Source of the DNA: Opitutia bacterium
GTDB taxonomy: Bacteria; Verrucomicrobiota; Verrucomicrobiia; Opitutales; UBA953
DNA length: 13,608 bases
Reading direction: 5' to 3'
NCBI GenBank assembly: GCA_947460445.1
Contig: CANHHS010000031.1
Location: forward strand, 1-13,608
The notes beneath the pieces were generated by a model. The model was given only the letters and a program-made list of their open reading frames with translations, was not told the DNA's origin and searched no databases. Positions within the stretch are counted from its first letter, which is position 1, and each line of letters opens with the position of its first letter. Shown here piece after piece: positions 1-6,683 of this stretch. Position numbers and translations under genes: made by a program.

Positions 1-180
1 CAACCCAAACCTGGCGACATTGTGGCTGCACTGATTGATGGCGAAACCACTCTCAAGCGCCTCGTACGTCAGGGTGGCAAAACTTACCTGAAGGCGGAGA
101 ACCAAGCTTACCCTGAACTCTTCCCTATCACGGAATTAATCGTTCAAGGTATCGCCCGTTCGGTTGTTCGGAAGATTTGA
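1..180 (+). CDS. lexA: LexA repressor, C-terminal part (5' end outside window)
   Basis: The first 59 codons read in frame 1 to a TGA at 178-180 and give the C-terminal end of a LexA-type S24 peptidase. The visible pattern is PGDIVAALIDGETTLKRLV, then a KTYLKAEN block and a final IARSVVRKI. It matches the end of the LexA catalytic fold, and the Lys in TLKR sits where LexA has the general-base Lys of its Ser-Lys dyad. The nucleophile Ser and the N-terminal winged-helix DNA-binding domain lie upstream of the window. LexA represses SOS genes and cleaves itself when stimulated by RecA filaments. The short spacing to the next gene (30 bases) would allow co-transcription. An UmuD-like or phage S24 repressor is possible, but the ending is LexA-like. 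Confidence 0.88.
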   Translation, partial: QPKPGDIVAALIDGETTLKRLVRQGGKTYLKAENQAYPELFPITELIVQGIARSVVRKI

Positions 181-210
181 CGCACTGGCAAAGGTTGCGA
201 GGATGCCTCA

Positions 211-981
211 ATGGTCCTGCGCGCTCTACTGAGTTTATATGCACTGACAGTTGCTGCCAACGCAGCGACGGCAGACTTTAAGCTCATACTTGAAGAAAAC
301 TTTGAGGGTGCATCTCTCAACCCAAAGATCTGGAACATCGAAACGGGGAAACGCAGAGATGCCTTTAATTCGGCAGAAGCTGTGGATGTCCGCGATGGTC
401 ACCTCGTGATTACAACGTGGACAAACCCAGAAGGAAAAACGCTTTGTGGTTTCGTCACCACACGTCGCAAAGTCGAACTCGTGATGGGCAAAATTGAAGC
501 CCGCTGTCGATTCAATGTCTTACCCGGCACCCAAGTAGCCTTTTGGGCACAATCACAGACCTATGGAAAATCCGGCAAAGCTGCCGGCGCCCCGATGGAT
601 GGGGTGGAAATCGATATCATGGAGACCACCGGAATGATGAAAGGTGAATACCAATATGCTTTGCACTGGGGTCCCTATGGATCACCCACCGAGAAACATA
701 TAAGTTCAAAACACTTCGCACAGAAAGTCGGACTTGAGTGGCATACCTATGGCGTAGAGTGGGACGCCACGGGCTATCGCTTTAGCCGCGATGGACAGAT
801 TATTGCGACCGATGTCACCTGCCCTGCATCACGTGCACCTGAATTTATTCTCTTAACGAGCGAATCGAACATCAAGAGCTGGAATGGCGAGCGTCCCGCC
901 GCCGGTTATGGTCACAAAAGCCAATCAACCAACCTCTTTGAAGTCGATTGGGTGAAAGCTTGGGAACGTGTCTCGAAGTAA
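211..981 (+). CDS. Secreted glycoside hydrolase family 16 (laminarinase/agarase-like)
   Basis: The protein has 256 residues with a signal peptide at about 1-19 (hydrophobic LRALLSLYALTVAANA, cut near NAA). The rest is one GH16 jelly-roll domain. The catalytic signature is EIDIME at 133-138: E133 would be the nucleophile, D135 the helper and E138 the acid/base. The ExDxxE spacing is the beta-bulge form found in laminarinases, agarases and carrageenases. Other GH16 features are the early EENF-(9 residues)-W segment, MGKIEARCRF (92-101), HTYGVEWD (178-185) and the final FEVDWVKAWE strand. It should retain an endo-acting mechanism on beta-1,3 or beta-1,4 galactan or glucan; the exact substrate cannot be read from the sequence. 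No carbohydrate-binding module is present. A GAGGA at 199-203 lies 7 bases before the ATG and supports this start. The gene ends 14 bases from the oppositely directed DUF1080 gene. Confidence 0.9.
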   Translation: MVLRALLSLYALTVAANAATADFKLILEENFEGASLNPKIWNIETGKRRDAFNSAEAVDVRDGHLVITTWTNPEGKTLCGFVTTRRKVELVMGKIEARCRFNVLPGTQVAFWAQSQTYGKSGKAAGAPMDGVEIDIMETTGMMKGEYQYALHWGPYGSPTEKHISSKHFAQKVGLEWHTYGVEWDATGYRFSRDGQIIATDVTCPASRAPEFILLTSESNIKSWNGERPAAGYGHKSQSTNLFEVDWVKAWERVSK

Positions 982-995
982 CCGAAAACGCCGAA

Positions 996-2294
996 TTACT
1001 TCTTGGGAATTTCTTTGATCGAAATCTCCCGGAAGGAGACAGGATCGCCGTGGCCCAAGAAACCAAAGAGTCCACTTAAACGATCTTTTCCAGGGTGAGG
1101 TGAATTCGCCATCACCGTCTTCATATCAACCTTCGACAGGTCGGCATTGAGAATGGGGTAGCCATTGAGCTCTACTTTGATCGTGTGGCCAACGACGGTG
1201 ACTTCTTGGAAGTTCCATTGGCCAATGGGGCGTTGATAACCGCGCTGTGCTGCCACCATGCCATAGGCAGAGCCGTGAGCCTGACGGGCATCAATCTTCT
1301 GCCCAGTATTCTTTTCATAGTTATCATCTAAGACCTGACACTCGCACATGCCCTCGTAGGCAACATTACCCTGGCCAGGCGATCGAATGGAGAGGCCGTT
1401 GTTGCCTCCTTTAGGCAAACGAATTTCGAGCCTGACCGCAAAATCCGCTAACTCTTTATCGTAATAAAGATTACCGCCCTTGTTGCAGACAATCACGCCA
1501 TCCGTCACGCCGTAGCCCTTGGTGTCGCCCTTCCATCCAGCGAGATCCTTACCATTAAAGACAGTGGCGAACCCTTCGCGACCATGCGATGCCAAGATAC
1601 GATTGGCTTCGTCGGAAGGAATTTCACGCACCCGCAGATTGCGCCAGCGCGTGGGAGTGCCATGTGACTGTAATAATAACGGAGCTAAATCGGGGATAGT
1701 TTTCGAGCGATCGTAATAGTTCTCCAACGTTGCGTGATCCACCACGAGCTGTTCGTTGAGCCAGACGCTCACACGGGCGCCGACTTGGACAATCCGTAAC
1801 GCATTCCATTGTCCCGCAGGCTTATCAGCTTTAACCAATGGGTCTTTGCCGGGAGCGCCTGCACTATTATTCCAAAGCCCCCCACTACCCTTTTGGGCGC
1901 CATGCTTCCAGGCATCCTTGTCTTCGGGGTCCCAGATTTGTACTTGGGGAACGTTGCGAAGGTAGACACCTGAGTCGCCCTTGGGAGAGATTTGATATTC
2001 GAGACGGAAGTCGACGTCACCGTAGTCCTTCAATGTCGCAACACACGGCCCATGGCCATCGGTGAGCAACTCGTTGCCTTCAACTTTCCAGTGCGCAAGT
2101 GCATCCTTATTCCACGCAGCAATTTTCTTTTTACGGGCATCTTCCGGCATCGCCATCAATGCGCGGTGATCAAAAGTGTCCGCCCCACGCCAGCCCGCAA
2201 GCGCATCACCCGGCAAAATATCGGTGAAGCCAGTTTCAGCAGCCGTTACTGACGAAACGGCGACGGCACAGAAGAGTAAGGAACTGATACGCAT
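996..2294 (-). CDS. Secreted protein with two DUF1080 (3-keto-disaccharide hydrolase) domains
   Basis: The protein has 432 residues. A signal peptide covers about 1-19 (MRISSLLFCAVAVSSVTAA). Domain 1 spans roughly 22-225: it starts GFTDILPGDALAGW, has DFRLEYQISPKGDSGVYLRN at 95-114, and ends with WRNLRVREI. Domain 2 spans roughly 240-430: it starts GFATVFNGKDLAGW, has DFAVRLEIRLPKGGNNGLSIR at 284-304, and ends FREISIKEI. The two halves share the same landmarks, so this is an internal duplication of the PF06439 beta-sandwich. The family is abundant in Planctomycetes, Verrucomicrobia and Bacteroidetes; characterised members act on 3-keto-glycosides and are often secreted. Which half is catalytic here is unknown. 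It lies convergent with the GH16 gene and is separated from the Pal gene behind it by a terminator. The start gives a clean signal peptide but has no Shine-Dalgarno sequence. Confidence 0.9.
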   Translation of the reverse strand: MRISSLLFCAVAVSSVTAAETGFTDILPGDALAGWRGADTFDHRALMAMPEDARKKKIAAWNKDALAHWKVEGNELLTDGHGPCVATLKDYGDVDFRLEYQISPKGDSGVYLRNVPQVQIWDPEDKDAWKHGAQKGSGGLWNNSAGAPGKDPLVKADKPAGQWNALRIVQVGARVSVWLNEQLVVDHATLENYYDRSKTIPDLAPLLLQSHGTPTRWRNLRVREIPSDEANRILASHGREGFATVFNGKDLAGWKGDTKGYGVTDGVIVCNKGGNLYYDKELADFAVRLEIRLPKGGNNGLSIRSPGQGNVAYEGMCECQVLDDNYEKNTGQKIDARQAHGSAYGMVAAQRGYQRPIGQWNFQEVTVVGHTIKVELNGYPILNADLSKVDMKTVMANSPHPGKDRLSGLFGFLGHGDPVSFREISIKEIPKK

Positions 2295-2336
2295 GGTATA
2301 CAGACAACTTAGCCGTTAGTCCGTTCCGCTGAACAT

Positions 2337-2359
2337 AAAAAAAGCCCCGTGAGGGGCTT
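2337..2359 (-). terminator. Intrinsic terminator after the Pal/OmpA-type gene
   Basis: On the minus strand a 7-bp perfect stem AAGCCCC/GGGGCTT (2342-2348 and 2353-2359) with a 4-base loop runs into seven T residues (2337-2343, overlapping the stem base). It lies 18 bases after the stop codon of the Pal-like gene and before the DUF1080 gene, so it closes the ruvX-truA-moeB-pal transcription unit. Confidence 0.9.
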
Positions 2360-2377
2360 CTTTCTATAACATTAACT

Positions 2378-2956
2378 TTAGTTAATGCCGACGGGTGCGG
2401 GTGCAGGACCAGCGCTACCGTTGATTGAAGCCGCATTACCAGTGGAAGCCGAAGGGGCGGCACCTTTGTAATTTGCGTCGACGACAATCACCTTACGATC
2501 TTTAGCAGCCGTAGCAGCCGAAGCACCTTGCGCAGCCTGCGACTCACCGAGAGCCACAACTTCCATCTGCGACTTCGAGCTGCCTAAGCGCACGAGGTAA
2601 TCAGCGACGGATTGTGCACGACGATCGGAAAGGCCGACGTTGTACTCTTCAGTGCCGACATGGTCAGTGTAACCTGGGAGCAACAAGGTCTTTCCCTTAA
2701 TCGCACCAGCAATTGCATCGAGCTTCGAGCGCTCGGAAGCCTCTACGGTGTATTTATCGAAGCCGAAATAGATGGTGGTGATAATAGCTTCAGGGGGAAT
2801 GTCGCCGTTACGAATGCGCGAAGCCATGTCCGAGATATTTTGTGGACGACCAAAGGTACCTTGTGGGTTGCTGGAGTCGTAGTCGGAAGGGAGGCTAGCC
2901 GGACCGCACGCAGTGAGTGCGAGAGTGGCAAGAACTAGGAGGGTCTGGCGATTCAT
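2378..2956 (-). CDS. Peptidoglycan-associated (Pal/OmpA-C type) outer-membrane lipoprotein
   Basis: From the chosen ATG at 2956 the protein has 192 residues. MNRQTLLVLATLALTAC is a type II signal peptide with lipobox LTAC, so Cys17 would be lipidated. An OmpA_C domain covers about 60-160: TIYFGFDKYTV opens it and GYTDHVGTEEYNVGLSDRRA (95-114) carries the peptidoglycan-binding Asp98 and Arg113. A low-complexity Ala/Gly/Pro/Ser tail follows from 163. Pal proteins anchor the outer membrane to diaminopimelate-type peptidoglycan, usually as part of the Tol system, but no tol genes are visible. The frame is open to an upstream ATG at 2995; that start would put 13 extra residues before the signal peptide and is less likely. 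It is the last gene before the terminator at 2337-2359, 58 bases after the MoeB-like gene. Confidence 0.9.
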   Translation of the reverse strand: MNRQTLLVLATLALTACGPASLPSDYDSSNPQGTFGRPQNISDMASRIRNGDIPPEAIITTIYFGFDKYTVEASERSKLDAIAGAIKGKTLLLPGYTDHVGTEEYNVGLSDRRAQSVADYLVRLGSSKSQMEVVALGESQAAQGASAATAAKDRKVIVVDANYKGAAPSASTGNAASINGSAGPAPAPVGIN

Positions 2957-3014
2957 GATGGGGGATAAAAAACGAGGGCTGGGCGAGATGGGCAAGCGAG
3001 AATGAAGCCACCCC

Positions 3015-4136
3015 TCAGTAACGGGCTAGTTTAGGGTCAATCTTGAGAGCCCAGGCATCGATACCACCCTTAATGTTCGTAACGCCTGAAAGCCCCTTGG
3101 ACCGTAGGAACTGCGTGGCACGCATACTGCGTCCACCGTGGTGGCAGATTACCAGGACCGACGCATGCGCGGAGAGACCACTCCAGCGCTCAGGAACCTC
3201 ACTTAAGGGAATGTGCTGCGCACCCGAAATCTGACAGATAGCCAGCTCATCAGCCTCACGCACATCCACCAAAATAGGCGGATTGTTTTGCGATAGAAGA
3301 CGGCGAGCGTCTTCGACAGAAATTTCGAGGGGTGCTTCGGACATAATTTTAGACGAACAGGCGAACGTATAACGATTAGGATTGATAGAGACAATCGTAG
3401 GCGCGCTTCCGCATAGAGGACAGTGGGCGTCTGCCGAAAGGCCTAAAGATTTCGAAGAGCCTCCAGCGACATCAATCACCAAGAGTTTCGATGCAGTGCG
3501 TTGCTTCAAAAGAATCGCGACCGTTTCCGCTGCCATCCACGAACCAATGACACCGCAAGTCGCACCGAGTACGCCTGCTTCTCCACAAGTGGGTACTGTG
3601 GTGGGATCCGGCATCACAGGATACAAACATCGATAACAACCTGATTTCGGTAAAAATACCCCAACCTGCCCTTCACCCTTTAAGACGCTTCCATGGACTA
3701 AAGGTTTACCCATTAACCCGCAGGCATCAGCCACAAGAAAACGCGTTGCGAAATTATCAGCACCGTCGACGACGACGTCATACCGCTTAATCAACTCCAA
3801 GGCATTATCCGCCTGAATACCTTCAGGGTGTAACGTAATATGCAGTGCTGGATTAAGCGGAGCTAATGTTTCGGCCGCCGAAACTGTCTTGGGTGCGCCT
3901 AAGGTATCCGTGCTATGCAGAATTTGACGATGCAGATTCGAAAGCTCGACGGTATCAGGATCGGCAATCCCCAACGTACCGACACCCGCTGCCGCCAAGT
4001 AAAGCGCTGCCGGTGAACCGAGACCACCTACCCCGACAAGTAAGACCTTCGCATCGCGTAAACGCTGTTGGCCGACTTCCCCATGACCTGGCAACCGCAT
4101 TTGGCGGTCGTAGAGATCATGAAATGGAGAAGACAT
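3015..4136 (-). CDS. MoeB/ThiF-type adenylyltransferase fused to a rhodanese domain
   Basis: The protein has 373 residues. The N-terminal E1-like domain (1-250) has the nucleotide-binding loop GVGGLGSP (35-42), Asp at 59 and 61, SNLHRQ (66-71) with the conserved Arg, and DGADNFATR (124-132). The zinc ligands are CYRC (167-170) and CPLC (239-242). Cys184 in TVPTCGEAGVLG matches the conserved cysteine seen in Uba4/MOCS3 and ThiF relatives. The C-terminal rhodanese domain (about 270-370) carries the active-site loop CHHGGRS at 331-337. Such fusions adenylate the C-terminal Gly-Gly of a ubiquitin-like sulfur carrier (MoaD or ThiS type) and supply persulfide sulfur for molybdopterin, thiamine or tRNA thiolation. 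No sulfur carrier gene is nearby, so the partner is undecided. It starts 44 bases after truA and probably belongs to the ruvX-truA operon. Confidence 0.93.
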   Translation of the reverse strand: MSSPFHDLYDRQMRLPGHGEVGQQRLRDAKVLLVGVGGLGSPAALYLAAAGVGTLGIADPDTVELSNLHRQILHSTDTLGAPKTVSAAETLAPLNPALHITLHPEGIQADNALELIKRYDVVVDGADNFATRFLVADACGLMGKPLVHGSVLKGEGQVGVFLPKSGCYRCLYPVMPDPTTVPTCGEAGVLGATCGVIGSWMAAETVAILLKQRTASKLLVIDVAGGSSKSLGLSADAHCPLCGSAPTIVSINPNRYTFACSSKIMSEAPLEISVEDARRLLSQNNPPILVDVREADELAICQISGAQHIPLSEVPERWSGLSAHASVLVICHHGGRSMRATQFLRSKGLSGVTNIKGGIDAWALKIDPKLARY

Positions 4137-4180
4137 CGAAAGGAGCGTCTGTAAAAGAATAACGTGAAGCGACAGTGATC

Positions 4181-4975
4181 TTAGGGTTTATCAAAATCGT
4201 AGAAAACCTTTTCCATAAACAGACCCCGTGCAGGTGCTGTCGGCACTTCTGCCGTAATCTGACCTTCTTTACGATACGCCAAAAGTCTTTCGGGTGTCAT
4301 CTCGCCACGGCCTACGCGTAAAAGGCCTCCAACCAGTCGACGCACCATCTTGTAAAGATACCCCGTCGATTCTGTGGATATGGTAATACGCTTACCTTTC
4401 ACGCGAACATCAAGTCGCCGTAAATGCTTAACTGGATTCTCGTTCTCCATGCCCTGGCGATGATTCGCACCAAAGGCTGTAAAATCATGCTTACCCAATA
4501 AAAGTTTCGCAGCCTTGCGCATCGCCGCGATGTCCAGCTTACGATCGCCGAGAGCTAAACAATAGCGTGACTCCCAAGGCAATGCATGACCCAAATAAAT
4601 CTCATAACGGTAACGCTTACCCTTTGAACCAAAGCGGGCGTGGAACTTAGGATGCACGCGCCGAATACTCCGAACCAAGATGCCACCGGATTCGCCAGAT
4701 CGGAGTGCCCGCGTCAGCTTTGTTGTCGAATGACGCCAAAAAGCGTCGAAATGAAAACACTGCCCTTCGCTGTGCACGCCTTGATCGGTGCGACCACTCC
4801 CAATGACGGTGATGGGTTTTTTGAAGATGCGCGCGAGGCGTTCTTCGATAAATGACTGTACCGTCAGACCCGTTGGTTGAATCTGCCAGCCGAGGTAATC
4901 CGTACCGTCGTAAGCAATCGTCGCCAGGAACCGCTCCTCTTTCAGTTCAACTTTCGCTTTACGCTTCTTGGTCAT
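4181..4975 (-). CDS. truA: tRNA pseudouridine(38-40) synthase TruA
   Basis: From the ATG at 4975 the protein has 264 residues, usual for TruA. It converts uridines 38-40 in the anticodon arm of many tRNAs to pseudouridine. The N-terminal FLATIAYDGTDYLGWQ and the catalytic block GSGRTDQGVHSEGQ (59-72, Asp64 nucleophile) are diagnostic. RYRYEIYLG, HDFTAF, STGYLYKMVRRLVGGLLRVG and a closing TAPARGLFMEKVFY also match the family in order. The frame is open further to an ATG at 4999 and a GTG at 5005; none of the three starts has a Shine-Dalgarno sequence. All of them overlap the end of ruvX, which implies translational coupling. I prefer 4975 because it leaves a short Lys-rich leader before the conserved core. 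Confidence 0.95.
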   Translation of the reverse strand: MTKKRKAKVELKEERFLATIAYDGTDYLGWQIQPTGLTVQSFIEERLARIFKKPITVIGSGRTDQGVHSEGQCFHFDAFWRHSTTKLTRALRSGESGGILVRSIRRVHPKFHARFGSKGKRYRYEIYLGHALPWESRYCLALGDRKLDIAAMRKAAKLLLGKHDFTAFGANHRQGMENENPVKHLRRLDVRVKGKRITISTESTGYLYKMVRRLVGGLLRVGRGEMTPERLLAYRKEGQITAEVPTAPARGLFMEKVFYDFDKP

Positions 4976-5426
4976 CGAGATCGGGTGGCGACATTCCATA
5001 GCCACGACTGTTAAGAAAATCCTGTAAGATAATTTTGGCCGCTAACGAATCGAGCTCACCGCTCTGGGTGAAAGCGCGACGCTCTTGAGGCGTGCGTGGT
5101 TTCCGTCTTTTCAGCGAAGACGCTGCAGCCGAACTGGTTAAACCTTCGTCGATACGATGCACGGGTAGACAAAACCGTCGCTCAAGTTCACCAATAAAAT
5201 TGTCGACGGCGTCGGTGGTTCGACTGCGTGAACCATCGAGACGTAGCGGGTACCCAACGACTAAATCTGTAACTCGGTGACGTTTAATTTCTTTTTCAAT
5301 ATGCGCGAAGCGTGCCTCAGAATCTGCCTCGGTGGCAGGCTCTAAGACAAAAGCAAAGCCGAGCTCGTCGCCATGGCTTAAACCAATGCGTTTTTCACCG
5401 TAATCGATGCCAAGAAATGAAGGCAT
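4959..5426 (-). CDS. ruvX: RuvX/YqgF-family RNase H-fold nuclease
   Basis: The protein has 155 residues, normal for the family. It has an RNase H-like fold: FLGIDYGEKRIGLS (4-17) with acidic Asp8, DLVVGYPLRLDGSRS (54-68), IDEGLTSSAA (92-101) and GELDSLAAKIILQDFL (123-138) with Asp126. RuvX/YqgF is linked to 16S rRNA 5' maturation and has been described as a Holliday-junction resolvase. The third motif reads DEGLTS where many homologues have DERLTT, a mild departure. It is the first gene of the leftward operon and overlaps truA. The start at 5426 sits just before the conserved first strand and has no Shine-Dalgarno sequence. Confidence 0.93.
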   Translation of the reverse strand: MPSFLGIDYGEKRIGLSHGDELGFAFVLEPATEADSEARFAHIEKEIKRHRVTDLVVGYPLRLDGSRSRTTDAVDNFIGELERRFCLPVHRIDEGLTSSAAASSLKRRKPRTPQERRAFTQSGELDSLAAKIILQDFLNSRGYGMSPPDLDDQEA

Positions 5427-5453
5427 GGGCGTCGCTTAACTACAAAGCGTAAC

Positions 5454-5529
5454 GGCAAAGGACTAAAGACTAAACCATCCGCCAGACCTCTTTCGCCTTT
5501 AGTCTGTGCTTTTCAGCCTCTAGTCTCGG
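5454..5529. repeat. Degenerate heptamer repeats in inverted arrangement in a divergent intergenic region
   Basis: Between ruvX and the HupE-like gene, three consecutive heptamers read GGCAAAG, GACTAAA, GACTAAA (5454-5474). After a 20-base spacer, five more run in the opposite sense: GCCTTTA, GTCTGTG, CTTTTCA, GCCTCTA, GTCTCGG (5495-5529). The common unit is about G(C/T)CTTTA or its complement. The best paired arms are AGACTAAA (5467-5474) and TTTAGTCT (5498-5505). It occupies most of the 108-base divergent promoter region and ends five bases before the HupE start codon. Function is unknown. Confidence 0.6.
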
Positions 5530-5534
5530 CCCCG

Positions 5535-6635
5535 ATGCGTCTCGCCTTCTTGTTTCTTACCCTCTGCGGGGTCGCATCAGCACATCCTAACTGGCAACAA
5601 GCTACCGCGGAAGTTACCGCATCTGAGGGTAAGCTACACGTCGCAATCCGCGTCGATATACCTCCCTACCTCATGGGCTTAACGGCAGAAGCCGCAGAGG
5701 TAAAAGCTATCGACGACTTTTTCTTCGACGACCGTACGCTCATGGCCAAGCGACTGGCCGCTGCGCCCGAAAAATTCTTACGTGAATTCTCAGTCGAAGT
5801 AGACGGACAGGCACTCCAGTTCGAAAACGCGGTCTTCCCTTCCGCTGCCGACGTACGTAATCAATCAGCCAGTCAACCTGAAGAAGACCGTTACCCAGTG
5901 ATGCTTTGGATTAAAACAGAAACTGCGCTCCCAGCAGGTTCTGGAAATCTGCGCATACGTTTCCCTGCAATCATTGGAAAAACACTGACGAAATTTCACA
6001 CATCACCCGACAGGCTCGATATCATTGTCGTACCCGCCGGCGAATGGTCAGACCCTGTACCCATCGTCGGACCGACGCGCGGGTTTTGGGCGACCTTTGG
6101 TAGTTTTTTCCAATCCGGCTTTGGGCATGTCTTACCGGATGGCTGGGACCATGCACTTTTCATGCTAGCCATGTTTTTGAGCGCACCGACATTGCAGATG
6201 GCTTTCGTTCGATCGCTTAGTTTCACCGTCGGACATAGCCTCACACTCGGTTTAGTCTGGTACGGCTGGCTACATTCACCTGGTCCGTGGATCGAACCCA
6301 TGATTGCGACTTCCATTGTCGCTGCAGGTGTCATGGCCGCTACCGGAAAGACACATTCACGGTGGGCTATAGCTGGATCAGCTGTATTCGGCCTACTTCA
6401 TGGACTTGGCTTTGCAGCATCGGCGAACTTCGCTCAACAGCACTCCACCGAAGTACTCGGTGCGTTGGCCGGATTTAATGTCGGCATTGAAACAGCACAG
6501 CTCATCGTTATTTCGTTGGCCTGCGTGTGCGTCTTACCTTTCAGCCAGAAAGAATGGTTCGAAAGTCGCCTTCGTAGACCACTCGCACTGCTAACGGCTT
6601 GCGGCGGAGCGTGGCTACTTTACGAACGACTCTAA
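5535..6635 (+). CDS. HupE/UreJ-type integral membrane protein (putative metal-linked permease)
   Basis: The protein has 366 residues. A signal peptide covers 1-16 (cut after ASA). An extracytoplasmic beta-rich domain of about 165 residues follows. The C-terminal half (from about 185) is a membrane domain with about six hydrophobic segments. The conserved HupE/UreJ signatures are GFGHVLPDGWDHALFM (195-210), FTVGHSLTL (230-238), FGLLHGLGFA (285-294) and FNVGIETAQL (314-323). The invariant polar residues are His198, Asp202, Asp205, His206, His234 and His289. HupE and UreJ are thought to import nickel for hydrogenase or urease, but this two-part form is widespread without either and its substrate is unproven. 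It runs in the same direction as the sulfatase 48 bases downstream, and the heptamer repeat lies directly upstream. No Shine-Dalgarno sequence is seen. Confidence 0.88.
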   Translation: MRLAFLFLTLCGVASAHPNWQQATAEVTASEGKLHVAIRVDIPPYLMGLTAEAAEVKAIDDFFFDDRTLMAKRLAAAPEKFLREFSVEVDGQALQFENAVFPSAADVRNQSASQPEEDRYPVMLWIKTETALPAGSGNLRIRFPAIIGKTLTKFHTSPDRLDIIVVPAGEWSDPVPIVGPTRGFWATFGSFFQSGFGHVLPDGWDHALFMLAMFLSAPTLQMAFVRSLSFTVGHSLTLGLVWYGWLHSPGPWIEPMIATSIVAAGVMAATGKTHSRWAIAGSAVFGLLHGLGFAASANFAQQHSTEVLGALAGFNVGIETAQLIVISLACVCVLPFSQKEWFESRLRRPLALLTACGGAWLLYERL

Positions 6636-6683
6636 CTTTTATGCGCAGCACATTGGCACTCATTCTTTATAGCAAATAACACA

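Noticed and set aside
2612..2938. A 108-codon open frame on the plus strand opposite the Pal-like gene
   Set aside because: It is antisense to a gene with a clear lipobox and OmpA domain; no recognisable product.
5996..6334. A 112-codon open frame on the minus strand inside the HupE-like gene
   Set aside because: It lies fully within a gene supported by family motifs and has a composition typical of an antisense shadow; no family resemblance.
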